Shown: positions 18,067 to 26,234 of the stretch, one piece after another | Numbering within the stretch: position 1 is the first letter of the stretch | Layout of the letters: each line of letters opens with the position of its first letter | Origin: an uncultured Clostridia bacterium | GTDB taxonomy: Bacteria; Bacillota; Clostridia; UBA1381; UBA9506 | Direction: 5' to 3' | Assembly: GCA_944393605.1 (NCBI GenBank) | Contig: CALYAO010000017.1 | Span: 1 to 64,000 of the forward strand | Length of the DNA: 64,000 nt | Position numbers and translations under genes: made by a program | Notes under the pieces: model-generated | Told to the model about the DNA's origin: nothing | Database searches by the model: none | What the model saw: only the letters and a program-made list of their open reading frames with translations

Positions 18067-18810
18067 TTAGGATGCCACACGGAACATGATGCCCCAAACC
18101 GCTGCGTTGATCAAAGCTGCGAGTTCTTCCGCGTCCTCCGGATCGTCCAAATCGCCGCTGATGATGCAGTCCTCCGACTGGATGGCCTCGGTCACCCGGG
18201 GCCTAGAAATCACTTCCCGCCCCAAGCGGATGGACAAATAATTTTTATTTTCTGCCGCACGGGCAGCAGCAGCCTGGGTCGCCTCATAAAACGCCTCGGC
18301 CCCTTCGGACGTAAACGTAAGCAAAACATAGTTCTGGCGAGGACCGCCCAAACTGATGGATCCATTTTCCGCGCTGGCGCCCTCAATCTGGCTCTCATCC
18401 AGCCACACCTTGCCGTCCGCATCCAAAAACGTCAGCGACTGCGGCCGGGAAAACGCTTCTACGATATCCTCCCGGACATCCGCGCGGTCGTCCCAGTCCA
18501 GGCCGGGGATATGGACGCGCAGCTTGTTGCCCTCCTGCGATACGGCCACATCCACATAGCCCTCCGCCTCCAGCCAGCTCCCCAAGATATCCGCCGCAGC
18601 GCGCAGCTCTGCGCCATTGGTACAGACGCCATCCTCCGTATATGCCTCCAAGATAATCTGCCCGCGTTCGGGCTGGCTGTAACCAGCACCGGCCCGCGGC
18701 GTCGGGCTCGTCTCATAGCGCCCGCCCATTGGAGTGCGTCCAATATCCGCAGGCCCCGAAGACGCGATCAAACCGACCGAAAGCAGGATCACCAAAATCA
18801 ATTGCAGCAT
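18067..18810 (-). CDS. SecD P1-like extracytoplasmic protein without a SecD membrane core
   Basis: A 247-residue protein with an N-terminal hydrophobic signal or anchor ([17 protein letters not shown]). After a Pro/Gly-rich linker it has a region resembling the P1 head of SecD: a base strand ([27 protein letters not shown]), then [52 protein letters not shown] and [19 protein letters not shown]. Full SecD continues into five more membrane helices, which are absent here. GGAGG precedes the ATG. It lies 12 bases after rluD. The SecD relation is my recognition of the LDG-VISAP-like and G-F-EEA-like pattern; the function is unknown. Confidence 0.65.
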   Translation of the reverse strand: MLQLILVILLSVGLIASSGPADIGRTPMGGRYETSPTPRAGAGYSQPERGQIILEAYTEDGVCTNGAELRAAADILGSWLEAEGYVDVAVSQEGNKLRVHIPGLDWDDRADVREDIVEAFSRPQSLTFLDADGKVWLDESQIEGASAENGSISLGGPRQNYVLLTFTSEGAEAFYEATQAAAARAAENKNYLSIRLGREVISRPRVTEAIQSEDCIISGDLDDPEDAEELAALINAAVWGIMFRVAS

Positions 18811-18822
18811 ACAACTTGCCTC

Positions 18823-19728
18823 CTATTCCTGTTCCAGCTTATCCAATACCTGCGAAAAATACGCGGGCAAGGGCGCGGAAAATTCCATATAGGTCCCCGT
18901 CACAGGATGCACAAACCCCAGCAGCCGCGCGTGCAGCAGCTGGCCGTTTAGGGAAAACCGCTCCTTTTTGATGCCATACACGGGGTCGCCCACCACGCTG
19001 TGTCCCACCGACTGCATGTGGACACGAATCTGATGCGTCCGCCCCGTCTCCAGCCGGCATGCGACCAGTGTATACCCCCGGTACCGCCGCTCGACCGTAA
19101 CATGGGTCACCGCATCCCGGCCGCCTGGGACAACCGCCATCTTCTTGCGGTCTTTAGGGCTCCGGCCAATGGGTTTCTGGATGGTGAAAGAGTCCTCACG
19201 CACCCGGCCGTTCACCAGCGCCAAATATTCCCGCGTCACAGAATGTGCCTTAATCTGTTCGGACAGAGACAGGTGCGCCCGGTCGCTCTTGGCGACCACC
19301 AACAGGCCGCTGGTATCCTTGTCAATGCGGTGTACAATCCCTGGGCGGATGACGCCGTTGATCCCCGACAGACTGTCCCCACAGTGGGCCAGCAGCGCGT
19401 TCACCAACGTGCCGCTGGGGCTGCCCGATGCGGGATGCACCACCATGCCCTGCGGCTTATTGACCACCAGCAGGTCGTCATCCTCATACACAATATCCAG
19501 CGGGATGTCCTCGGGGGCCGCGTCCAATTGGGCGGGCTCGGAGGGTTCGCATTGGAGCACATCCCCCGTTCGGACGCGGTCACTCTTGCGGGCGGGCCTG
19601 CCGTTTACCGTCAGCGTCCCCTCCGCTATTTGACGCGCCACGGCCGACCGCGTCAGGCCAAAGCCGTCCGCTGCGGCCCTGTCTATGCGCTCTCCGTCTA
19701 GCGCATCCGTCACGATATATTCAAGCAT
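18823..19728 (-). CDS. RluA/RluD family 23S rRNA pseudouridine synthase
   Basis: Converts uridines in 23S rRNA to pseudouridine. The 301 residues comprise an N-terminal S4 RNA-binding domain (about 13-60) and a catalytic domain with HRIDKDTSGLLVVAKS (catalytic Asp about 136) and RTHQIRVHM (about 220). The size and S4 domain fit RluD/YlyB. It starts inside the lspA 3' end (8-base overlap), the usual Firmicutes lspA-ylyB pair. Confidence 0.94.
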   Translation of the reverse strand: MLEYIVTDALDGERIDRAAADGFGLTRSAVARQIAEGTLTVNGRPARKSDRVRTGDVLQCEPSEPAQLDAAPEDIPLDIVYEDDDLLVVNKPQGMVVHPASGSPSGTLVNALLAHCGDSLSGINGVIRPGIVHRIDKDTSGLLVVAKSDRAHLSLSEQIKAHSVTREYLALVNGRVREDSFTIQKPIGRSPKDRKKMAVVPGGRDAVTHVTVERRYRGYTLVACRLETGRTHQIRVHMQSVGHSVVGDPVYGIKKERFSLNGQLLHARLLGFVHPVTGTYMEFSAPLPAYFSQVLDKLEQE

Positions 19729-20251
19729 GGTCTGCCGTCTCTTTCTGTCTCAGCGCATCTCCCTCCGCCTCCTTCCGTTCTTTGGGAGATGACATCTGTT
19801 TTTCCTTTTTTCCTTCCACAAAGATCAAGTAGCAGGCCAACAGGATTGCGCCCACCACCACGAACACATCCGCCGCGTTAAACACGGCAAAATGGATGAG
19901 CCGAAAATCAAACATGTCAACCACATACCCGCGAATGATGCGGTCCAGAAAATTTCCCAGAGCTCCGCCCACCAACAGCGCCAGCGACGTGAGCAGCAGT
20001 TTGCTCTGGGGTTTATACCTCACCAAAAACCAAAACACCCCGATGATAAACACCAGCGTGATGATCACAAACAGCCCCAGCCGTTCCTGCAGAACACCAA
20101 ACGCCGCACCCCGGTTTTCCACATAGGTCAGGTGAAACACATCCTGGATGATGGGCACGGTGACAGCCGGCTTGACGCACAGCACAGTCAGATATTTTAC
20201 GAGCTGGTCAATCCCCAACAAGACAATGGCTCCGACAATGACGAATAACAA
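19721..20251 (-). CDS. lspA: Lipoprotein signal peptidase
   Basis: Membrane aspartyl protease that removes lipoprotein signal peptides; PotD and the VanW protein are likely substrates. Four hydrophobic segments, YVENRGAAFGVL and FAVFNAADVFVVVG carry the catalytic Asp regions. The start is uncertain. TTG at 20251 (176 residues) has AAGGAG 8 bases upstream and is preferred; GTG at 20260 is the alternative. The C-terminus has an unusually long charged tail (about 30 residues after LIFVEG). The ileS terminator is immediately upstream, so a separate promoter or readthrough is needed. Confidence 0.92.
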   Translation of the reverse strand: MLFVIVGAIVLLGIDQLVKYLTVLCVKPAVTVPIIQDVFHLTYVENRGAAFGVLQERLGLFVIITLVFIIGVFWFLVRYKPQSKLLLTSLALLVGGALGNFLDRIIRGYVVDMFDFRLIHFAVFNAADVFVVVGAILLACYLIFVEGKKEKQMSSPKERKEAEGDALRQKETADHA

Positions 20252-20283
20252 TCCTTCCACTCCTTCTCCCGAAATGGGACAGC

Positions 20284-20336
20284 AAAAAGGCGGAACCCGG
20301 CTGTCGGGAATGTTCCCGCGCCGCCGGCCGCCTTTT
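20284..20336 (-). terminator. ileS terminator
   Basis: AAAAGGCGG and CCGCCTTTTT pair at the base with an inner CCGGC/GCCGG stem. The T run lies on the minus strand after the ileS stop (20347). Confidence 0.75.
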
Positions 20337-20346
20337 GTATTCCATA

Positions 20347-23121
20347 TTATTCCACCACACTTGCGCACCGCGCGCAGATGGTCTCTTTGCCGGGGATGGT
20401 TCCGACCGACTCCAGATACATCCAGCACCGTTCACACTTTTCGCCCGGCGCAACACGGACCGCCACCTTCACACCCGTTGCACCCGCCAGCGCATCCGCC
20501 GGCGCGTCAGAGAGGGGCGCCACATGCGCGCCCGAGGTGATAAACAAAGTAAACAGGTCGTCCGCCATGCCAGATAACAGGTCATAATCGCTGCCCTCGG
20601 CATATACCGTGACAGCAGCGTTGAGCGAATGCCCGATGATCTTGGCGCTCCGGGCCTCCTCCAGCGCCTTGGACACATCGCCGCGGATGGCGATGAGCCG
20701 CTCCCACTTGGCCGCCAGCGCCTCGTTGTCGTAAGCGGGATTGGCCTTGGGCATGTCGTTTAGGAGCACGCTCTCACTATTATGTGAACTTCTGTGGGGC
20801 ATAAACTGCCAGATCTCCTCACTCGTATAGCAGATGGTGGGCTGCAGCAGCCGGACCAGCGCATCCAGGATCTCATACATCACGGTCTGGGCCGCACGGC
20901 GCGCCGGCGAATCCGCCTTCTCGGAATACAGCCGGTCTTTGATAATATCCAAATAGAAGTTGGACAGCTCCACCACACAGAAGTTATGGATGCTATGATA
21001 CACCACGTGGAACTCATAGGTGTCATATGCCTGTATGACGCGGCGAATGAGCGCATTCAGCCGCAGCAGCATATATTTGTCCAGCTCGGTCAGCGCGTCA
21101 TAGGAAACGCTGTCCCGGTCGGGATCAAATCCACTGAGGTTTCCCAGCAAAAACCGCGCCGTGTTGCGGATCTTGCGGTAAGACTCGGACATCTGCTTTA
21201 GGATCGCATCGGACATCACGATGTCGCACTTGTAGTCCGCCGACACCACCCACAGCCGGAGCACATCCGCGCCATACTGTTTGATGACGTCCAGCGGGCT
21301 GACGCCATTGCCCAGCGACTTGCTCATCTTGCGGCCGTCTTTATCCACCACGATGCCGTGGGTCACGACCTCCCGATACGGTGCCTTGCCCCGGACCGCC
21401 ACCGACGTGAGCAGCGAGGACTGGAACCACCCGCGGTACTGGTCGTTGCCCTCCAGGTACAAATCCGCCGGGAAACTCAGCTCGGGATAGATATCCAAAA
21501 CGCCCGCATGGGACGAGCCCGAATCGAACCAGACATCCATGATGTCTTTCTCTTTGGTAAATGCATGGCACCCGCATTCCGGGCACACCGTACCCGCCGG
21601 CAGGATGTCCGCAGCTTCCAGCTCCCACCAAGCATCCGACCCGCGCTCGCGGAACAGCTTTGCCACCGCCGCGATGGTCTCGTCATTTATGAGCTCCTTG
21701 CCGCACTCCTTGCAGTAGAAAATGGGGATGGGAACCCCCCAGATGCGCTGGCGGGAAATGCACCAGTCACTCCGGTCTGCCACCATGTTGGAGATACGCT
21801 CCTCCCCCCACTTGGGCAGCCATTTGACGCCTTTCACTTCCTCCAGCGCCGCATCCCGGAACTTATCCACCGACGCAAACCACTGCTCGGTTGCCCGGTA
21901 GATAATGGGGTCGCCGCACCGCCAGCAGTGCGGATATTGGTGGATAATCTCCTCCACCGCCAAAAGCGCACCCGACTCTTTCAGACACTCAATGATCTTG
22001 GCATTGGATTTTTCATAATACAGTCCCGCAAAGGGACCCGCTTCCTCATTCAGCACGCCATGCGCATCCACCGGCACAACGATGGGCAGGTCATAGTTCT
22101 GGCATGCCACATAGTCCTCCATACCGTGGCCAGGCGCGGTGTGTACGCACCCCGTACCGGCATCCAGCGTAACGTGATCCCCCAGGATGACCAGCGATTC
22201 CCGGTCTAGGAAGGGGTGCTGGGTGGTCATGTTCTCCAGTTCTGCGCCCGTAAACTGCCCAACGATCTCATAGGAGCCGATCCCCGCCGTCTTGCACACG
22301 CTTTCCACCAGATCCGTGGCCAGCACGTAGGTCTCGTCCTCCGCGACCTTGACGAGGCTATATGAAAAGTCCGGGTTGAGGCAGATGGCGACGTTGCCCG
22401 GCAGCGTCCATGTGGTGGTGGTCCAGATAACGAAATACACCTTTCCCAGCCCGTCAAACTTACCAAAGGAATCCTTCACCAGGAATTTCACATAGATGGA
22501 GTTGGTTTTATCCTCCGCATATTCAATCTCGGCCTCTGCCAGCGCCGTCTCGCAGTCAGGGCACCAGTAAACCGGCTTGAGCCCCTTATAGATAAAGCCC
22601 TTTTTGGCCATCTCACCAAAGACCTCAATCTGCTTGGCTTCAAATTCAGGCTTTAGCGTCAGATACGGGTCTTCCCATTTTCCAATATTTCCCAATCGCT
22701 TAAACTGCTCCCGCTGGCCATTTACGTATTTCATCGCAAACTCGCGGCACGCCTCCCGGAACTTCACCGGGCCCGCCTCATGGCGGTTGATGCCCAGCTT
22801 TTTGATGGCCTGCTGCTCGATCGGAAGCCCGTGGGTATCCCACCCGGGAACATAGGGCGCCTGAAAACCGTTCATGTTTTTAAACCGAATGATAATATCT
22901 TTTAGAATTTTGTTTAAGGCATGCCCCGTGTGGATATCACCGTTGGCATAGGGCGGTCCGTCATGCAGAATAAACGTGGGCTTGCCCGCGTTATGCGCCA
23001 TGAGCTTGTGGTAAATCTGCTCATCCTCCCATTTTTTCAAGGTCTCGGGTTCCCGCTGGGGCAGGTTGGCCCGCATGGGGAAGTCAGTCTGGGGCAGGTT
23101 CAGGGTTTTGCTGTAATCCAT
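20347..23121 (-). CDS. ileS: Isoleucine--tRNA ligase
   Basis: Charges tRNA-Ile. The 924 residues are of bacterial type: HIGH as GDIHTGHAL (about residues 57-65), an editing domain in the middle, KMSKS in DGRKMSKSLGN (about 600), and a C-terminal zinc ribbon with CERCW and CARC. The ATG at 23121 (MDYSKTLNLPQTDFPM) follows TAGGAG at 8 bases. A start 18 bases upstream would sit on that site. No T-box leader is visible upstream, although ileS is often T-box controlled in Firmicutes. Confidence 0.97.
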   Translation of the reverse strand: MDYSKTLNLPQTDFPMRANLPQREPETLKKWEDEQIYHKLMAHNAGKPTFILHDGPPYANGDIHTGHALNKILKDIIIRFKNMNGFQAPYVPGWDTHGLPIEQQAIKKLGINRHEAGPVKFREACREFAMKYVNGQREQFKRLGNIGKWEDPYLTLKPEFEAKQIEVFGEMAKKGFIYKGLKPVYWCPDCETALAEAEIEYAEDKTNSIYVKFLVKDSFGKFDGLGKVYFVIWTTTTWTLPGNVAICLNPDFSYSLVKVAEDETYVLATDLVESVCKTAGIGSYEIVGQFTGAELENMTTQHPFLDRESLVILGDHVTLDAGTGCVHTAPGHGMEDYVACQNYDLPIVVPVDAHGVLNEEAGPFAGLYYEKSNAKIIECLKESGALLAVEEIIHQYPHCWRCGDPIIYRATEQWFASVDKFRDAALEEVKGVKWLPKWGEERISNMVADRSDWCISRQRIWGVPIPIFYCKECGKELINDETIAAVAKLFRERGSDAWWELEAADILPAGTVCPECGCHAFTKEKDIMDVWFDSGSSHAGVLDIYPELSFPADLYLEGNDQYRGWFQSSLLTSVAVRGKAPYREVVTHGIVVDKDGRKMSKSLGNGVSPLDVIKQYGADVLRLWVVSADYKCDIVMSDAILKQMSESYRKIRNTARFLLGNLSGFDPDRDSVSYDALTELDKYMLLRLNALIRRVIQAYDTYEFHVVYHSIHNFCVVELSNFYLDIIKDRLYSEKADSPARRAAQTVMYEILDALVRLLQPTICYTSEEIWQFMPHRSSHNSESVLLNDMPKANPAYDNEALAAKWERLIAIRGDVSKALEEARSAKIIGHSLNAAVTVYAEGSDYDLLSGMADDLFTLFITSGAHVAPLSDAPADALAGATGVKVAVRVAPGEKCERCWMYLESVGTIPGKETICARCASVVE

Positions 23122-23144
23122 TGTGTTCGCTCCTAACATTTACG

Positions 23145-23282
23145 TCAATTCTCAAAGATTGAGGCTCCCATGGCATGCGCCACAAAAACACCCTCATACA
23201 TACGCGTTTCTGATACAATATGTAAATCGTGCTGGATGCATGTGGCGCTTTCGCATACCACAGCATCTTCATAAGACGTCAC
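23145..23282 (-). CDS. Possible small protein between divIVA and ileS
   Basis: A 45-codon frame from a GTG, reading VTSYEDAVVCESATCIQHD and ending MGASIFEN. It fills the gap between divIVA and ileS in the operon direction. It has two Cys four residues apart and several His. The ribosome site is weak (AAGAG). The composition looks protein-like rather than shadow-like, but length and start evidence are poor. No family recognised. Confidence 0.3.
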   Translation of the reverse strand: MTSYEDAVVCESATCIQHDLHIVSETRMYEGVFVAHAMGASIFEN

Positions 23283-23292
23283 ACGGCGTCTC

Positions 23293-24246
23293 TTACGACA
23301 GCGGGTCGTCTTTGAAGACATCAAAGCTTTCCCCGTCCGCCGCATCAAATTTGAGATAGGTTTTGCCATCCGCCGCATCTTCTTCCAGCACTACAGCGGA
23401 CTTTTCGGGCTCCACCTCAGCCGCCGGCTTTTGGTTCTTTTGCCGAAGCAATTCCTCCACCACCGGGTTCACCTTGGGCTCGTGGGGAATGGCCTGTTCC
23501 TGACGGCGCAGCCGGTGCGGCTCCTCCTTTTTTTCGGGTTCGTCCGTTTCGTCCGTATAGGGGGCAAGTCCACTCACGGCATCAGGCCGGCGCCGCTCCC
23601 GCTTCACAGGTTCGGGCTTTTTCTCCTCCACTTCCGCCGCCGGCGGCACAATAGGCGCCTTTTCTTTGGCTGCCGCCTTTTTTTCGATGGGGGTCGCCGT
23701 TTTGGCCTTCTCCTTTGGCGCTTCTTCTGGCCCTTTGGCATCCGGCGCAGCCGGCTGCACCTCCGCGTCGGGCGCGCCCACATAGGCCGCATGGGTCTGC
23801 CGGTAGGCTGGCATATCCTGGAAAATTCCGCTAAATGCCGTCAGCAGCGCGCTCATCTGCGCCCGGAAGCTGTCCGCCTCTCCGCAAATGCGCGCATATT
23901 CATTGTTGATCGCGCTGATGGACTGATTCGCATTGTCAATCGCAGCATTGGCACGGATCTGCGCCTCCGCCACAATATTTTCTGCCTGTTGATGCGCCGA
24001 CTGCTTGATATCCTCCGCCGTCTGCTGCGCCACCATCAGCGCACTCTGCATGGTATCTTCCATGGTTTTATACTTGCTGATGTGCTCCGTGAGCTCCTCG
24101 TTTTTCTTGCGGAGGTCCGCATTTTCCCGATAGAGCTTCTCGAAGTCGTTCACGACTACCCGCATAAAGTCATCCACTTCCCGCTCATCATACCCGCGGA
24201 AGCCTTTCCCGAATACTTTATTTTCAATATCAACCGGTGTCAGCAC
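23293..24246 (-). CDS. divIVA: DivIVA domain cell-division/polar scaffold protein
   Basis: Coiled-coil protein that recognises curved membrane at septa and poles. Of 317 residues, the first 60 are a classic DivIVA head (MLTPVDIENKVFGKGFRGYD, then EVDDFMRVVVNDFE). A coiled coil runs to about 155. The C-terminal half is a low-complexity Pro/Glu/Lys-rich tail (about 180-285) that is longer than in B. subtilis DivIVA, ending FDVFKDDPLS. The start is GTG at 24246 with AAAGGGGG. It sits downstream of sepF and ylmH in the conserved division cluster. Confidence 0.93.
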   Translation of the reverse strand: MLTPVDIENKVFGKGFRGYDEREVDDFMRVVVNDFEKLYRENADLRKKNEELTEHISKYKTMEDTMQSALMVAQQTAEDIKQSAHQQAENIVAEAQIRANAAIDNANQSISAINNEYARICGEADSFRAQMSALLTAFSGIFQDMPAYRQTHAAYVGAPDAEVQPAAPDAKGPEEAPKEKAKTATPIEKKAAAKEKAPIVPPAAEVEEKKPEPVKRERRRPDAVSGLAPYTDETDEPEKKEEPHRLRRQEQAIPHEPKVNPVVEELLRQKNQKPAAEVEPEKSAVVLEEDAADGKTYLKFDAADGESFDVFKDDPLS

Positions 24247-24274
24247 GTTCTGTCCCCCTTTGTTTGGTATTCTC

Positions 24275-25027
24275 TCATAGGTACCGTTTCATCATGACCC
24301 GTATCCGGCCCTTCTTGGTCTCGCCCGCCACCGAGGCCAGCGCCACCCTGCCAAACCGCCGGATGGAGAGCAGATCGCCCTCCTTCACCTGTGCGGACGA
24401 ATTGCCGCACGGCTCCCAATTTATGCTAACCAGGTCCCCTGCAATATATGCACTCGCTTTCGCGCGGGAAACCCCCATCACAAAAGCGACCACGCAATCC
24501 AGCCGCAGGGAGGCCAGGGTCCCTTCCATCAATCGAAATGCCCGCTCGGGCAAACACACGTCCGCCGGCATAACCGCTTCCGCCGTCACGTGCTCCCGCC
24601 CGACACGGTCCAGGTTCATGCAGATATAGTCCGCCATCGTCTGGGTGGCAAAGATGAATGCCTGCTGGGGCAGCGAAAAAATATCCCCGATGGTTTCCCG
24701 CTTGATCCCCAGGCCCATGAGCGACCCAAGCAGCTCCCGGTGCCCCGCGCCGCCCGTCCCTTTGACGCAAATGGCGGATATGGGAAAAAGAGCCTCATCG
24801 GGCTCTTGAAAATCGGGAAATATCCCAACCATGGCGCGTTCACAGTCCGCATGCCCGCCCCAGGTCCGCACCGTCACAAACGGCGACAGGGACAGATGCC
24901 GCACCAGACCCAACTGATGCGGATCGCAAAAGGCGGAAAACTGCGGGGTTTTCCGTTTCAGCGTTTGGCTTTGCATGTCCTCCAGACGGGCCAAAAACAG
25001 CTCGTCTTCCTGTTCATACCCTGGCAT
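24275..25027 (-). CDS. ylmH: YlmH-type S4 RNA-binding protein
   Basis: RNA-binding protein of the YlmH family; recent work on the family links it to rescue of stalled 50S ribosomes. The 250 residues have an N-terminal alpha/beta region (LGLVRHLSLSPFVTVRTWGG) and a C-terminal S4 domain (about residues 175-235: LRLDCVVAFVMGVSRAKASA, VKEGDLLSIRRFGRV). The ATG at 25027 overlaps the sepF stop (TGATG) and has GGAG upstream. Position between sepF and divIVA is conserved in Firmicutes. Confidence 0.93.
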   Translation of the reverse strand: MPGYEQEDELFLARLEDMQSQTLKRKTPQFSAFCDPHQLGLVRHLSLSPFVTVRTWGGHADCERAMVGIFPDFQEPDEALFPISAICVKGTGGAGHRELLGSLMGLGIKRETIGDIFSLPQQAFIFATQTMADYICMNLDRVGREHVTAEAVMPADVCLPERAFRLMEGTLASLRLDCVVAFVMGVSRAKASAYIAGDLVSINWEPCGNSSAQVKEGDLLSIRRFGRVALASVAGETKKGRIRVMMKRYL

Positions 25028-25458
25028 CAATAGCTCCAGGGAAAGCCTTTGCGCAATTCATCTTTGAAATCGCCCATGATCCCAACATTGTAGGGTGCGA
25101 TCAAAAAGATGCCGTTTGCGACCTTCTGGATGTTGCCGTCCACGCCATACACCGCGCCCGAGAGGAAGTCGACCACTCTGCGCGCAACGTCTTTTTCCAG
25201 CTTCTCCAGGTTGATGACAACCGGTTTTTTATTCTTCAGGTGGTCCGCAATGTCCCGTGCATCCTCAAAATCCTGCAGCTGGATGACAACCACCTTGAGC
25301 TGCGTCGTCGCATGGATGTTGACCACCTTCCCGCGCTTGCCGCTGGGAATAATGGGCTCTTCCATCTCATCAGCGGATTCGGGGAAGAACTCGTCCTGCT
25401 CGTCGTCCATCTCATCGCCAATCCCGATCCACCTCAGCATCTTATTCATCGCACTCAT
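25027..25458 (-). CDS. sepF: Cell division protein SepF
   Basis: Forms rings that tether FtsZ to the membrane during septation. The 143 residues have an amphipathic N-terminus (MNKMLRWIGIG), an acidic linker, and a SepF core from about residue 55 (LKVVVIQLQDFEDARDIADH, KKPVVINLEKLEKDVARRVV, DFLSGAVYGVDGNIQKV, FLIAPYNV). GGGAGGT precedes the ATG. A perfect 16-base palindrome lies just upstream (25481-25496). Confidence 0.96.
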   Translation of the reverse strand: MSAMNKMLRWIGIGDEMDDEQDEFFPESADEMEEPIIPSGKRGKVVNIHATTQLKVVVIQLQDFEDARDIADHLKNKKPVVINLEKLEKDVARRVVDFLSGAVYGVDGNIQKVANGIFLIAPYNVGIMGDFKDELRKGFPWSY

Positions 25459-25480
25459 GATATATACCTCCCATATCGTG

Positions 25481-25496
25481 TTGGCGCATGCGCCAA
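25481..25496. repeat. Perfect 16-base palindrome upstream of sepF
   Basis: TTGGCGCATGCGCCAA, self-complementary, about 10 bases upstream of the sepF ribosome site in the yggS-sepF gap. Could be an operator or a short hairpin in the message. No T run follows on either strand. Confidence 0.6.
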
Positions 25497-25546
25497 GTTA
25501 TCAAATGCAAAAACGGGCGTCACCATGCAGCCGCCGCAAAACGCTG

Positions 25547-26224
25547 TCAGTCCGCAAAGATGCCCCGTCCCACCCGGATATGCGTCGCCCCTTCCATGAT
25601 TGCCGGGACATAATCCTCCGTCATACCCATAGATAAAATATCCATAGCTATATTATCGTATTTTTTTCGCCCGATGTCAACAAATTTTTTATAAAGCGTG
25701 GAAAAATATTTCCGGTTGTCCTCCGCGTGTTCACATTTGGGTGCAATGGTCATGAGTCCCCGCACATGAATGTGCTCCAGTTCCGCCATGGCACAGGCTA
25801 TCTCCTCTGTTTCCTCCAGCGCCATACCGAACTTTTGAGGCTCCTTTGCAACGTTCACTTGGAGCAGGATATCCATGTCCCGTCCGGCGCGCGCCGCCTG
25901 CCGGCTAATCTCCTCCGCCAGGTGCAAGCTGTCCACCGAATGGATCAAGCAGACCTTATCCGCAATATATTTGACCTTATTGGTCTGAAGATGCCCAATG
26001 AGGTGCCACCGCACGGCGTCCCCCATGACCGCATATTTATCCAGCAAGCTCTGTACGCGATTCTCCCCCAGATCGGCCAGACCCAATTCCGCCGCATGCT
26101 GCGCCGTGGCAGCATCCACCGTTTTGCTGACGCCAACGACCGTGATCTCCTCCGGGCTGCGCCCCGCACGGGCGCAAGCGTCCGCAACCGTTTCCCGGAC
26201 ACGCTCGATGTTTTCCGCTAACAT
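25547..26224 (-). CDS. yggS: YggS/PLPBP family pyridoxal phosphate homeostasis protein
   Basis: PLP-binding protein that buffers vitamin B6 pools; it has no known catalytic activity. The 225 residues show the PLP Lys in TVVGVSKTVDAA (about residue 34), ENRVQ, WHLIGHLQTNKVKYI and the C-terminal SMGMTEDYVPAIMEGATHIRVG (shown in parts), all hallmarks. The ATG follows GGAGGGAG. It precedes sepF, as in most Firmicutes. Confidence 0.95.
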   Translation of the reverse strand: MLAENIERVRETVADACARAGRSPEEITVVGVSKTVDAATAQHAAELGLADLGENRVQSLLDKYAVMGDAVRWHLIGHLQTNKVKYIADKVCLIHSVDSLHLAEEISRQAARAGRDMDILLQVNVAKEPQKFGMALEETEEIACAMAELEHIHVRGLMTIAPKCEHAEDNRKYFSTLYKKFVDIGRKKYDNIAMDILSMGMTEDYVPAIMEGATHIRVGRGIFAD

Positions 26225-26234
26225 ATGCTCCCTC

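Noticed and set aside
22597-23292. Possible transcription start for ileS inside its own leader
   Set aside because: No -35/-10 pair with acceptable spacing was found between divIVA and ileS.
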